Shown: one piece after another, positions 48,201 to 57,250 of the stretch
Layout of the letters: each line of letters opens with the position of its first letter
Position numbering within the stretch: the first letter of the stretch is position 1
Source of the DNA: Microbacterium sp. BLY
GTDB taxonomy: Bacteria; Actinomycetota; Actinomycetes; Actinomycetales; Microbacteriaceae
Assembly (NCBI RefSeq): GCF_017939615.1
Contig: NZ_JAGKSR010000001.1
Coordinates: 1,240,001-1,304,000 of the forward strand
DNA: 64,000 nucleotides
Direction: 5' to 3'
Translations under genes and position numbers: made by a program
The notes under the pieces: model-generated
Seen by the model: only the letters and a program-made list of their open reading frames with translations
Database searches by the model: none
Told to the model about the DNA's origin: nothing

Positions 48201-49016
48201 ATGTCCACGCTCTCCCTGCCGCAGCTCGACCGCACGTCGACGGCTCCGATCTGGTTCCAGATCATGCGCGCCGTCGAGGGGCAGATCGCCCAGGGTGCCT
48301 GGGCGCCGGGCGACCGCCTGCCGAGCGAGAGCGAGCTGCGCGCGCACTTCGCCGCCTCCCGGACCTCGGTCCGCGATGCGCTCTCCCGTCTCGAGAGCGC
48401 CGGGATCATCTCCCGGCAGCAGGGCAAGGGCGCATTCGTGGAGCGTGCGCAGGGACCGTCCGCCTGGACGCTGCCCTCCGCGCCGAGCCTGCTCGGCGAG
48501 TACAGCGAGGACGGACGCAGCGCCCTGAGCTCCGAGATCCTGCGCGGAGGGATCGAGCCGCTGCCGTCCTGGGCCGCCGCGGTGGTCGGTCGCGACTCGC
48601 CCGACGGCATGGGCTTCGTGCTGGAGCGCGTGCGCGCGGTCGGCGCCCGCACCGCCGTCCACGTGATCAACTACCTGCCCACGCGCTTCGTCGGCGTCCT
48701 CCCCGACCTCCGCGACCCCCGGGCCAGCCTCTACGCCGCGATCACCCGCGTCACCGGCGTGCGGATCGCGCGCATGCACCGCACGATCGAGGCCGTCTCG
48801 GCCGACCGCATGCTCGCGGGACTGCTCGAGGTCGAGCCGGGGCATCCGATCGTCGTCGTCGAGGCCGTCGCCTACGACCAGAGCGGACAGCCCATCGACA
48901 TCTCCCGCGCCTCCGTGCGGACCGACCGCCTGCGCGTGAGCGTCGACACCGGCTTCGACGCCGCCGGCATCTCGAACGAGACCGCGTCCGGCCGGTATCC
49001 GGCCGCGCTCCGCTGA
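48201..49016 (+). CDS. GntR/HutC-family regulator with UTRA domain
   Basis: This 271-residue regulator has an N-terminal winged helix (PIWFQIMRAVEGQIAQGAWAPGDRLPSESELRAHFAASRTSVRDALSRLESAGII, residues ~18-72) and a C-terminal UTRA sensor (VLERVRAVGARTAVHVINYLP to AYDQSGQPIDISRASVRTDR). I chose the ATG at 48201 because the fold begins soon after; ATGs at 48132 and 48147 would add an unconserved tail. It opens the Lsr-like catabolic operon and probably represses it until a pathway intermediate, perhaps a phosphosugar, binds the UTRA domain. Confidence 0.9.
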   Translation: MSTLSLPQLDRTSTAPIWFQIMRAVEGQIAQGAWAPGDRLPSESELRAHFAASRTSVRDALSRLESAGIISRQQGKGAFVERAQGPSAWTLPSAPSLLGEYSEDGRSALSSEILRGGIEPLPSWAAAVVGRDSPDGMGFVLERVRAVGARTAVHVINYLPTRFVGVLPDLRDPRASLYAAITRVTGVRIARMHRTIEAVSADRMLAGLLEVEPGHPIVVVEAVAYDQSGQPIDISRASVRTDRLRVSVDTGFDAAGISNETASGRYPAALR

Positions 49017-49052
49017 CCCCTTCTCCGTCCCTCGATCCCCCGGGAGCCCTGC

Positions 49053-50072
49053 ATGACCGACCACCGCATCCTCGTCATCGGCGACAGCTACATGACCGCC
49101 GAGGTCTTCACCCGCGCCTTCCGGGAGCGGGGCATCGACACCGACGCGGTCACGATGACGATCGCGGAGCCCACCTGGGACACCGCCGCGATCCGCGAGT
49201 TCGAGGGCGACCCGGCCGAGGTCGCCCGTCTCGCCGCGGGGTACGACGTCGTCGCCTTCCACGCCGCCCCCGTCACCGCCAAGGTCATCGCGGCCCTTCC
49301 CGACCTCCGCCTCCTCGGCTGCGCGCGGGGTGGCCCCGTGAACGTCGACCTCGATGCGGCGCGCGGCGCGGGCGTCCGCGTGACGACCACGCCGGGCAAG
49401 AACGCCGACGCCGTGGCGGACCTCACCATCGGCTTCCTCATCTCCCTGGTGCGCAACGTGCCGGCCTCGCTGCGGGACGTGGACGAGCGGGTGGCGGACG
49501 GACGTCCGCTCGCCGAGTCGACGTTCGAGGGCGCCCGGTGGTTCGGACGCGAGGTCAAGGGGCTGCGCCTCGGGCTCATCGGCTACGGCAACGTCGCCCG
49601 GCTGGTCGCCGCCCGCGCCCGCGCCCTCGGCGCCGTCATCACGGCGTACGACCCCTTCGTCGATCCCGCGACGGTGACCGACGCGACGATCGTGGGCGAC
49701 CTCGACGCGCTGCTCTCCGCCAGCGACGTGGTCAGCGTGCACGCCAGGGCGACCGCCGAGAACCGGCACCTGATCGGCCGGGCGCAGATCGAGCGGATGC
49801 CCCGCGGGGCGTTCCTCATCAACACCGCCCGCGAGTCGCTCGTCGATGAGCACGCACTGCTGGACGGGCTGCGCTCCGGACACCTCGCGGGCGTCGCGCT
49901 GGACGTCAACGAGCCCGACGGGCCGTGGCGCGAGCTGGTCGCGGAGCCGAACCTGGTCCTCACCCCGCACCTGGCCGGAGCGACGCACGAGACCCTCGCC
50001 CGCGGGGCGGACATGCTCGCCGCGGAAGTCGAGCGGTTCCTGGCGGGAGGTGACCTGCGATGGGAGCGCTGA
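49053..50072 (+). CDS. D-2-hydroxyacid dehydrogenase (SerA-like)
   Basis: This 339-residue NAD-dependent dehydrogenase of the D-isomer 2-hydroxyacid family has a Rossmann motif GLIGYGNVARLVAARA (residues ~172-187), the catalytic Arg in INTARESLVDE and the catalytic His in LTPHLAGATHET. It lacks the ACT domain of biosynthetic SerA. Its 3' end overlaps the kinase gene by 13 bases, so it belongs to the Lsr-like operon. It may reduce or oxidise a sugar-acid intermediate of that pathway; the substrate is unknown. Confidence 0.9.
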   Translation: MTDHRILVIGDSYMTAEVFTRAFRERGIDTDAVTMTIAEPTWDTAAIREFEGDPAEVARLAAGYDVVAFHAAPVTAKVIAALPDLRLLGCARGGPVNVDLDAARGAGVRVTTTPGKNADAVADLTIGFLISLVRNVPASLRDVDERVADGRPLAESTFEGARWFGREVKGLRLGLIGYGNVARLVAARARALGAVITAYDPFVDPATVTDATIVGDLDALLSASDVVSVHARATAENRHLIGRAQIERMPRGAFLINTARESLVDEHALLDGLRSGHLAGVALDVNEPDGPWRELVAEPNLVLTPHLAGATHETLARGADMLAAEVERFLAGGDLRWER

Positions 50073-51664
50073 CCGACGTCTTCCTGGCGATCGACGCCGG
50101 GACCGGCTCCGCGCGCGCCCTCGTCTTCGACATCGAGGGACGGCTCGTGACGCACGCCGCCCGGGAGTGGACCCACCGCGCGATCCCCGGCCACCCGGGC
50201 GGCACCGCCTTCGACACCGTGAACGGCTGGGAGGCCATCGCCGGTGCGGTCGCCGAGGTCGTCGCACGGCTGGACGGCCGCCGCGTCGCCGCGGTCGCCG
50301 CGTCCAGCATGCGCGAGGGTTTCGTGCTGTTCGACGAGGCCGGCACGGAGATCTGGGCCTGCCCCAACACGGACGGCCGGGCCCGCGCCGAGGCCGACGA
50401 GCTCGTGGCGGAGGGCACGGCCGACGAGATCTACCGCACCGCCGGGGACTGGGTGTCGATCACGGCACCGTCGCGGCTGCGCTGGATCGCCCGCCACCAG
50501 CCGGAGGTCCTCGCCCGCGCGCGCCACCTCGGCATGCTGAGCGACTGGGTCACCGCCCGGCTCACCGGCGTCTTCGTCACCGAGCCGACCTGCGGGTCGA
50601 GCTCCGCCCTCTTCGACCTCCGCGCGCGGGAATGGTCTGCCGAACTCGCCGGCCTCGTCGGCATCGACCGGCGCATCCTCCCCCCGGTCGTCGCGGCCGG
50701 CGAGGTCGTCGGCGCCGTGACGCCGGCGGCCGCCGCCGCGACGGGGCTGCCCGTCGGCACCCCGGTCGTCACCGGCGGCGCGGACACCCAGCTCGCCCTC
50801 CACGGCATCGCGGCGCGAGAAGGCACCCCCACGATCGTCGCCGGGACGTTCTGGCAGACGACGGCCGTCGTCGCCGACCCCCTCATCGATCCGGACCGTC
50901 GGCTGCGCACCCTCTGCCACGTCGACCCCGGCACCTGGATGATCGAGGGCATCGGCTTCCTGTCGGGACTCGCGATGCGCTGGTTCCGGGACGCGATGTG
51001 CCCCGACGCGACGGCGCTCGGACGCGCGGAGGGCCGCTCCGCCTTCCGCATCATGGAGGAGTGGGCCGCCGAGGTCCCGGTCGGCGCGAACGGCGTGGTC
51101 GCCACGATGGCCAACGTCATGCAGGCCGACGCGTGGCACCACGCCGCGCCCGCGTTCGTCGGATTCGACATCAACGACGCCGCCGGCTCCTCCCGCGGCG
51201 CGTTCATCCGGGCGATCGAGGAGTCCGCGGCCATCGTCGCCGGCGCGCACCTCGAGATCCTCTCGGCCCTCACCGCGGGCCGCGCCGTCGCGGACGGCAC
51301 CGTCACCTTCACCGGCGGGTCGAGCGCCGGGGCGCTGTGGCCCCGGATCATCGCCGGCGTCACCGGACTGGACACGCGCGTCACCCCCGCCCCCGAGGCC
51401 ACCTCGTACGGGGCCGCCCGGCTGGCCGCCGCCGGCGTCGGCGCCACGCTCCCGCCCATGGGCGACGCCGAGCGGGTCGAACGCGTCGACCCCGCCGAGC
51501 ACGAGCAGTACCGCGCGGTGACCGAGCGGTGGCACCGCATCTACCGCGACGTCCTGACGATCTCCGGCCCCGACCTCCCCCCGCTCTTCACCCCGCCCGG
51601 GGCGGCCCGCGGCCCCCTCGACCCCTCCACCCCCCGCCTCTCGCCCGTGGGCCACATCGGCTGA
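50060..51664 (+). CDS. FGGY carbohydrate kinase, LsrK-like
   Basis: This 534-residue FGGY kinase most resembles LsrK, the autoinducer-2 kinase: [18 protein letters not shown] at the start, [59 protein letters not shown] and [15 protein letters not shown]. In E. coli LsrK phosphorylates the AI-2 precursor DPD. Here the context (LsrF homologue next door) supports a linear keto-sugar or DPD-like substrate. Other FGGY kinases (xylulose, erythritol) are less likely because of the LsrK-type SMREG/IWAC region. It overlaps the dehydrogenase gene by 13 bases. Confidence 0.83.
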   Translation: MGALTDVFLAIDAGTGSARALVFDIEGRLVTHAAREWTHRAIPGHPGGTAFDTVNGWEAIAGAVAEVVARLDGRRVAAVAASSMREGFVLFDEAGTEIWACPNTDGRARAEADELVAEGTADEIYRTAGDWVSITAPSRLRWIARHQPEVLARARHLGMLSDWVTARLTGVFVTEPTCGSSSALFDLRAREWSAELAGLVGIDRRILPPVVAAGEVVGAVTPAAAAATGLPVGTPVVTGGADTQLALHGIAAREGTPTIVAGTFWQTTAVVADPLIDPDRRLRTLCHVDPGTWMIEGIGFLSGLAMRWFRDAMCPDATALGRAEGRSAFRIMEEWAAEVPVGANGVVATMANVMQADAWHHAAPAFVGFDINDAAGSSRGAFIRAIEESAAIVAGAHLEILSALTAGRAVADGTVTFTGGSSAGALWPRIIAGVTGLDTRVTPAPEATSYGAARLAAAGVGATLPPMGDAERVERVDPAEHEQYRAVTERWHRIYRDVLTISGPDLPPLFTPPGAARGPLDPSTPRLSPVGHIG

Positions 51665-51686
51665 CGACAACACGAAGGAGACCTCC

Positions 51687-52577
51687 ATGGCAGACCTCGA
51701 CGGCAACGCCGACGCCAAGCAGTTCCACGTCGGGACGCCCGGCGTCCGTTTCACGCAGAACATCCGTGGCGCCGCCAACCTCGACTGGGGCATGCAGAAC
51801 CGCCTGTCGCGCATCCTCGACCCCGAGACCGGACGCACGGTCATGCTCGCCTTCGACCACGGCTACTTCCAGGGGCCGACGTCGGGACTCGAGCGCATCG
51901 ACCTCAACATCGCGCCGCTCGCCGCGCAGGCGGACGCGCTGATGGGCACGAGAGGCGCGCTGCGCACCTCCCTCCCGCCGGCGACGCGCGCCGGACTCGT
52001 GCTCCGCGCCTCCGGGGGCCCGTCGATTCTCAAGGACCTCTCCGACGAGTACACGGCGATGGCGATGGAGGACGCCGTCCGTCTCAACGCCGACGCCGTG
52101 GCCGTGCAGGTCTTCGTCGGCGGCGAGCACGAGAGCCGCAGCATCCGCAACCTCACCACCCTCGTCGACCAGGGGTACGCGGCCGGGATCCCCGTGCTCG
52201 GCGTCACCGCGGTGGGCAAGGAGCTGGTGCGCGACGCCCGATACCTCGGACTCGCGACCCGCATCATCGCCGAGCTCGGCGCGCAGCTGGTCAAAACCTA
52301 CTACTGCGACAAGGGCTTCGAGGATGTGGTGGCCGGATGCCCCGTCCCGGTCATCATGGCGGGCGGCAAGAAGCTGCCGGAGCTCGACGCGCTCACCATG
52401 GCCTCCCGCGCCGTGCGAGCCGGGGCGGCCGGCGTCGACATGGGGCGCAACATCTTCCAGAGCGCCGCCCCCGCCGCGATGATGACCGCCGTCCGCGCCG
52501 TCGTGCACGACGACCTCGACCCCGCCGACGCGTACGAGCTGTTCCGCGCGGCCACCGAGGCCCCGGTGCCCGCATGA
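51687..52577 (+). CDS. LsrF-like thiolase/aldolase (3-hydroxy-5-phosphonooxypentane-2,4-dione thiolase family)
   Basis: This 296-residue TIM-barrel protein of the DeoC/FbaB superfamily is a clear LsrF homologue: [69 protein letters not shown] and [11 protein letters not shown]. The Lys of VKTYY and the AGGKK region fit the catalytic lysines of the family. LsrF transfers an acetyl group from the phosphorylated dione to CoA. A GAAGGAGA site precedes the ATG. Its stop overlaps the cupin ATG (ATGA). Confidence 0.9.
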   Translation: MADLDGNADAKQFHVGTPGVRFTQNIRGAANLDWGMQNRLSRILDPETGRTVMLAFDHGYFQGPTSGLERIDLNIAPLAAQADALMGTRGALRTSLPPATRAGLVLRASGGPSILKDLSDEYTAMAMEDAVRLNADAVAVQVFVGGEHESRSIRNLTTLVDQGYAAGIPVLGVTAVGKELVRDARYLGLATRIIAELGAQLVKTYYCDKGFEDVVAGCPVPVIMAGGKKLPELDALTMASRAVRAGAAGVDMGRNIFQSAAPAAMMTAVRAVVHDDLDPADAYELFRAATEAPVPA

Positions 52578-52948
52578 GCGCCGACGTGCTGCGGACCGCC
52601 GACGCCGCACTGCGGTTCGGCGACTGGGGTCCGGGATACCTCGCCCAGGCGGAGGACGCGGCCTTCGGCGTCGTCGTGCTCCGCCCGGGAGACGAGTTCG
52701 CGAACCACCTCCACGAGCACCACACGGAGTCGTTCGTCGTGATCGAGGGCCGCGCCGAGATCTGGCTGGACCGCGACACGTGCCGTGTCGTCTCCGCCGG
52801 GGACGTGCTGCGCGCCGAGCCGCACGAGGAGCACTTCGTCCGCAACCCCTTCGACGAGACCTTCCGTGCGGTCTTCGTCAAGACCCCCTGGGTGGACGGC
52901 GACAAGGTCGACCGCCCCTGGACGCCGGACCCCCGATCCGGCGCCTGA
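52574..52948 (+). CDS. Cupin-domain protein of the Lsr-like operon
   Basis: This 124-residue single cupin has metal ligands visible in [21 protein letters not shown] (GX5HXHX4E-type motif) and a second motif [11 protein letters not shown]. Cupins here may act as isomerases, dioxygenases or sugar-binding proteins. In the E. coli lsr operon the phospho-DPD isomerisation is done by LsrG, which is not a cupin; this protein could replace it, but that is inference. The start overlaps the LsrF-like stop by four bases. Confidence 0.85.
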   Translation: MSADVLRTADAALRFGDWGPGYLAQAEDAAFGVVVLRPGDEFANHLHEHHTESFVVIEGRAEIWLDRDTCRVVSAGDVLRAEPHEEHFVRNPFDETFRAVFVKTPWVDGDKVDRPWTPDPRSGA

Positions 52949-52994
52949 CGTTCCCCCCCTCTCACCCGAGAAGAACCATCGAAAGGACACCACC

Positions 52995-54320
52995 ATGAGC
53001 AGGCAACGACGCCCCTCTCCGACCGCGCGCCTCGTGCGCCGTGCCCTTCCCGTCATCGCCCTGGCATCCACGGCGGGCCTCGTGCTCGCCGGCTGCGGCG
53101 GGGACGCGGGAGGCCCCTCCGGCGACGGAGGGGACAAGACCCTGAAGGTCCTCATCGCCGCACCCCAGGAGGGCGCGGGGGCCATCCTCGAGAAGGACTT
53201 CGAGGCCGAGACCGGCGTCGAGGTCGAGGTCGAGGTCGTCCCCTACGACCAGATCCAGACCAAGGCGATCCTCGACGCGCAGTCCGGCACCAACAACTAC
53301 GACGTCATCCAGTACTGGTACACGTCGGTCGGCGCCCTCGCCGACGCCGGGGCGCTCGCCGACATCACCGACTGGGTCGAATCCGACGAGGACATCGACT
53401 CCGGCGACTTCATCGAGGCGATCTTCGGGCCGTACTCGCAGTACGAGGACGCCACCTACGGTCTGCCGATCGACGGCGACACGCACGTGCTCTTCTACAA
53501 CAAGGCGATCTTCGAGCGGAACGGCGTCGAGGTCCCGACCACGTGGGACGAGTACATCGAGGTCTCGAAGAAGATCACCGACGCCGAGAAGGCGAACGGC
53601 GTCTACGGCAACGCGCTGCTCGGCTCGAAGAGCGCGTTCAACATCGGCTCGACGTTCTTCAACCGGCTCGCGACGATGTCTCCCGACCCCATCGACCCGC
53701 AGATGCCGCAGCTCGACACCGAGTACGCGGTGGCCGCCGCGCAGTCGATGCTCGACGCCGCGCCGTCGGCACTCCCCAGCCCGCTGGAGATCGGGTTCGA
53801 GCAGGCGCTGCCCCAGTTCCTGTCCGGGTCGGTCGGGATGATCGAGTTCTGGACCGACCTGGGTGTGTTCGCGCAGGACCCCGAGCAGTCGAAGATCGTC
53901 GACGGCTGGGGTGTCGCCCCGCTGCCGGTGGGTCCCGAGGGCAAGGTCTCCGGAGCCCTCAACGCCGGATGGGCGATGGGCATCAGCCCGAACGCGAGCG
54001 ATGAGGACCTCGCGAAGCAGTTCGTCGCGTTCGCCTCGTCGAAGGAGACGAACGAGAAGCTCATCACGACGACCGGCTCCGGTGTCGACCCCACCCGTAC
54101 CTCCACCCTGGAGAGCCCGGAGTACGTCGAGTTCGCCCCCGAGGTCTCGGCGGTCGCCGCCGAGGTGCTGCCCAACGCGCAGTCCTGGCCGACCTCGCCG
54201 CAGGCGCCGGAGATGATCCAGTCGCTCAGCGACAACCTGGCGCTGATGCTGCAGGGCGGCCTCACCGCCGAACAGGCGATGCAGAACACCTGGGACACCT
54301 GGCAGTCCCTGGCCGACTGA
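52995..54320 (+). CDS. ABC transporter substrate-binding lipoprotein (family 1)
   Basis: This 441-residue lipoprotein has the lipobox LAGC, giving the acylated Cys at residue 34. Family-1 (CUT1) features follow: LKVLIAAPQEGAGAILEKDFEAETGVEVEVEVV, then YDVIQYWYTSVGALADAGAL. It presumably binds the substrate that the LsrK-like kinase phosphorylates. It is not an LsrB-type protein (which is a family-4 ribose-like binder), so uptake uses a different transporter from classical lsr. A GAAAGGA site precedes the ATG. Confidence 0.93.
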   Translation: MSRQRRPSPTARLVRRALPVIALASTAGLVLAGCGGDAGGPSGDGGDKTLKVLIAAPQEGAGAILEKDFEAETGVEVEVEVVPYDQIQTKAILDAQSGTNNYDVIQYWYTSVGALADAGALADITDWVESDEDIDSGDFIEAIFGPYSQYEDATYGLPIDGDTHVLFYNKAIFERNGVEVPTTWDEYIEVSKKITDAEKANGVYGNALLGSKSAFNIGSTFFNRLATMSPDPIDPQMPQLDTEYAVAAAQSMLDAAPSALPSPLEIGFEQALPQFLSGSVGMIEFWTDLGVFAQDPEQSKIVDGWGVAPLPVGPEGKVSGALNAGWAMGISPNASDEDLAKQFVAFASSKETNEKLITTTGSGVDPTRTSTLESPEYVEFAPEVSAVAAEVLPNAQSWPTSPQAPEMIQSLSDNLALMLQGGLTAEQAMQNTWDTWQSLAD

Positions 54321-54349
54321 TCCCCTCGTCGAACCCGAAAGGACCGCTC

Positions 54350-55255
54350 ATGTCGCACCCCGTCACCTCCCGGCGCCGCGCCCGACGCGCGTCGTGGACG
54401 GGACGCGCCCTGCTCGCGCCCGCCGTCATCGCGATCGTCATCATCGCGATCTACCCGCTCGGCTACATCATCGCCGCCTCCTTCTCGGAGTCGTCGCTGG
54501 GACGGCCGTTCACCGAATGGGTCGGGTTCGACAATTTCGCGGCACTGCTGGGGGACGGGGTCACCCTCCCGTCCCTCGGCAGGTCGCTGCTCTTCGCCAT
54601 CCCCTCCGCCCTGATCGCGCTGGTGGCGGGGCTGGTCGTCGCCCTGTCGCTGGACGCCGCCGTCAAGGGCGGCCGCGTCATCCGGGTGCTGCTGCTGCTG
54701 CCGCTGATGACACCGCCGGTGATGGCGGGCGTCATCTGGAAGCTCATGCTGGCGCCCACCGGCGGACTGCTCAACAACATCGGGCAGTCGTTCGCGCCCG
54801 GCTCCGAGCCGTTCCTGTTCCTCGGTTCCAGTCCCGCGGCGATGATCTCCGTGATCCTGGTGGACGCCTGGCAGTGGACGCCGTTCTGCGTGCTGCTCGT
54901 GTTCGCCGCGCTGCAGACCCTGCCCACCGAGGTGTACGAGGCCTCCCAGGTCGACGGGGCCGGGGTGTGGCAGACGTTCTGGCGCATCACGTTCCCGCTC
55001 GTGCTCCCGAGCCTCATCACCGTGCTGCTGCTCAAGCTCGTCGTCTCGTTCAAGGTCTTCGACCTCGTGTTCATCATGACCAGCGGCGGACCGGGCTTCG
55101 ACACCACCGTCAGCAGCTTCGAGATCTATCGGACCGGGCTGCAGACGTTCGACGTCGGCGCCGCGGCCGCGCAGACCATCGCCTTCCTGGTGCTGGTCAC
55201 CATCGTCATCCTGCCGCTCAACGCCGTGCGGCAGCGGCTGCACAGAGAGGGCTGA
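54350..55255 (+). CDS. ABC transporter permease, MalF type (CUT1)
   Basis: This 301-residue permease has six helices starting LLAPAVIAIVIIAIYPLGYII. The EAA loop is EVYEASQVDGAGVWQTFWRITFPLVLP. It pairs with the MalG-type protein encoded downstream, three bases away. No ATPase gene is in the operon, so an MsiK-type shared ATPase is expected. Context places it in the uptake of the Lsr-like pathway's substrate. Confidence 0.93.
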   Translation: MSHPVTSRRRARRASWTGRALLAPAVIAIVIIAIYPLGYIIAASFSESSLGRPFTEWVGFDNFAALLGDGVTLPSLGRSLLFAIPSALIALVAGLVVALSLDAAVKGGRVIRVLLLLPLMTPPVMAGVIWKLMLAPTGGLLNNIGQSFAPGSEPFLFLGSSPAAMISVILVDAWQWTPFCVLLVFAALQTLPTEVYEASQVDGAGVWQTFWRITFPLVLPSLITVLLLKLVVSFKVFDLVFIMTSGGPGFDTTVSSFEIYRTGLQTFDVGAAAAQTIAFLVLVTIVILPLNAVRQRLHREG

Positions 55256-55258
55256 CCC

Positions 55259-56194
55259 ATGTCGCTCACACTCCGCTCCACGGATCGGGTCGACGAGAGC
55301 GCGACCGTCACGCTGGTGGTCCCCGACGCCCGGCGCCGCCAGCGACGCCCTCGGACCGCGAGCATCTCCCGACCCGGCCGGCCGTCCGCCGCGGTGACGG
55401 CGGTGAAGGCCGTCGTGATCGTCGTCGCGATCGCCCTCGCGCTGCTGCCCGTGCTGTACATGGTGAGCATGTCGTTCAAGAGCCCGGACGACATCCTGTC
55501 CACCCGCATCCTCCCGTCCCGCCTCGCGTTCGAGAACTGGGTGGCCGCATTCGAGAACTGGCCGATCCTCACCTATCTCCGCAACTCGATCGGAGCGGCG
55601 GTCGGAGCGGTGATCGTCTCCCTGCTCGTGGCGATCCCTGCGAACTACGCGATGGCCCGGTTGCGGGCGGGCGGGAAGCAGACCCTCGGGCTCATCGTCT
55701 CCGCGTACGTCGCCCCGCCGATCGTGGCGATCATCCCGCTGTTCGTCCTGGTGCGCACCGCGGGCCTCATGGACTCGGTGATCGGGCTGGGCATCGTGGA
55801 GGGCCTGCTGCTCACGCCCGTGGCGGTGTGGCTGCTGGACGGGTTCTTCCGCTCGATCCCGTTCGAGGTCGACGAGGCGGCGCAGATCGACGGGTGCGGT
55901 CCGCTGCGCACCCTCTGGGCGGTGATCCTGCCGCTCACGGCCCCCGGCATCGTCGCCGTGTCGATCATCGTGTTCATCCTCGCGTACAACGACTTCCTCA
56001 TCCCGCTGCTGCTCACGCAGAGCGTGGACTCCCAGACGCTCCCGGTGGGCATCGCGCTCATGCAGGGCGGTCGCGAGGTGATGTTCGGGCAGATGGCCGC
56101 CGCGAGCCTCTCCGGCCTGATCCCGATCTACCTGCTGGCGCTGTTCCTGCAGAAGTGGCTCGTCGGCGGGCTCACCCAGGGCAGCGTGAAGTGA
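55259..56194 (+). CDS. ABC transporter permease, MalG type (CUT1)
   Basis: This 311-residue permease has a ~50-residue basic tail, then six helices (AVVIVVAIALALLPVLYMVSM first). The EAA loop is FEVDEAAQIDGCGPLRTLWAVILPL. It is the last gene of the operon that starts with the GntR gene. It is followed by a region of inverted and direct repeats (56234-56362) that probably ends transcription. Confidence 0.93.
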   Translation: MSLTLRSTDRVDESATVTLVVPDARRRQRRPRTASISRPGRPSAAVTAVKAVVIVVAIALALLPVLYMVSMSFKSPDDILSTRILPSRLAFENWVAAFENWPILTYLRNSIGAAVGAVIVSLLVAIPANYAMARLRAGGKQTLGLIVSAYVAPPIVAIIPLFVLVRTAGLMDSVIGLGIVEGLLLTPVAVWLLDGFFRSIPFEVDEAAQIDGCGPLRTLWAVILPLTAPGIVAVSIIVFILAYNDFLIPLLLTQSVDSQTLPVGIALMQGGREVMFGQMAAASLSGLIPIYLLALFLQKWLVGGLTQGSVK

Positions 56195-56233
56195 CCCACC
56201 CCGGGACGATGTTCCGGGATCCCGTCTCCGTCT

Positions 56234-56362
56234 CCGGGCACGACTTCGGAGACTCCTGACGACGCGCCGGGGCGGCGCCGTCCGCCCCGGTGTGTCGTGC
56301 CGTGGCTCCGAAGTTGTGCCCGGTCAGGGCGTGAGCAGGGACCGGTCCGAAGTTGTGCCCGG
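56234..56362. repeat. Three copies of a 16-base repeat around a terminator stem
   Basis: CCGAAGTTGTGCCCGG occurs at 56308-56323 and 56347-56362. Its near-perfect inverse CCGGGCACGACTTCGG lies at 56234-56249. Between the inverse copy and the first direct copy is a 9-bp GC stem (56267-56275 with 56282-56290). The element fills the gap between two convergent operons. Confidence 0.72.
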
Positions 56363-56364
56363 CC

Positions 56365-57240
56365 TCAGGGGAGGGGCTCTGCGGCGGCCTCGCGGGCGGC
56401 CTTCGAGGCGGGGGAGGCCGCACCGATCTTCCAGTAGCCGCAGAAGCTGACCGCGTTCTTGTCGATACCGCGCTCGCCGACGAGGTGCTTGCGGGCGCCG
56501 GAGGCCAGGGACTGCTCGCCGGCCGCGTAGGCGTGGAACGGAGCATCCGGCAGGTCGGTGCGGGCGAGGGTGTCCAGCGCCAGGGCCCCGGGCGGGATCT
56601 CCTGCGGCCGCACGATCCACACCACCTCGAGGCCCGGCGGATGCGGGAACTCCAGGGCATCCTCCGCCGAAGGGACCTCGATGATGGCCGTGCCGGACGC
56701 CTCGACCGGCAGCGAGGCGCTGATCGACGCGATCGCGGGAAGGGCGGTCTCATCGCCGACGAGCAGCACCCGCTCCGTGCCCCGCTGCGGATTGAACGTC
56801 AGCCCCTCGTCGATGATGAGCACGTTCTCGCCGGGAGCGCAGGTCTCCGCCCAGCGGGACGCCGGACCGGCGGTGCCGTCGGCCGCGGAGCCGTGGAGGA
56901 CGAAGTCGACATCGAGCTCGGCACCGCTCTCGGGCGTGGCCGGACGGAACGCCCGCACCGTGTAGTTGCGCATGACCGGGCGTTCACCGTCCGGGATGCG
57001 GAGGAACTTGAGGTAGCCGAGCATCCGGTTCGCCTTCGCCGGCACGCGCTCCAGCCCCGCCGCGCCGCCGATCGGCAGGAACAGCCGGAACCACTGGTCG
57101 TAGCCCATCGGGCGGAAGCGGTCGATCTCCCCGCCGCCCAGGGTCACCCGCACCCAGTGCGGCGCCAGCCGGGCGGTGCGGAGCACGGTGAGAGGAAGGA
57201 GCTCTGCCGACTCCGGCTTGACCATCTTGCTGTATGCCAT
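56365..57240 (-). CDS. Siderophore-interacting protein (FAD/NAD(P)H ferric-siderophore reductase)
   Basis: This 291-residue SIP/ViuB-type flavoprotein would reduce ferric iron in an imported siderophore or act on heme-iron. The FAD motif MRNYTVRAFRP is present, as are VDFVLHG and ASRWAETCAPG, and the NAD(P)H region VLLVGDETALPAIASI and YWKIGAAS near the end. It lies at the end of an ECF transporter operon with an iron box upstream. The link suggests iron release from the ligand imported by that ECF system. Confidence 0.93.
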   Translation of the reverse strand: MAYSKMVKPESAELLPLTVLRTARLAPHWVRVTLGGGEIDRFRPMGYDQWFRLFLPIGGAAGLERVPAKANRMLGYLKFLRIPDGERPVMRNYTVRAFRPATPESGAELDVDFVLHGSAADGTAGPASRWAETCAPGENVLIIDEGLTFNPQRGTERVLLVGDETALPAIASISASLPVEASGTAIIEVPSAEDALEFPHPPGLEVVWIVRPQEIPPGALALDTLARTDLPDAPFHAYAAGEQSLASGARKHLVGERGIDKNAVSFCGYWKIGAASPASKAAREAAAEPLP

Positions 57241-57250
57241 GGGGCGCCTT

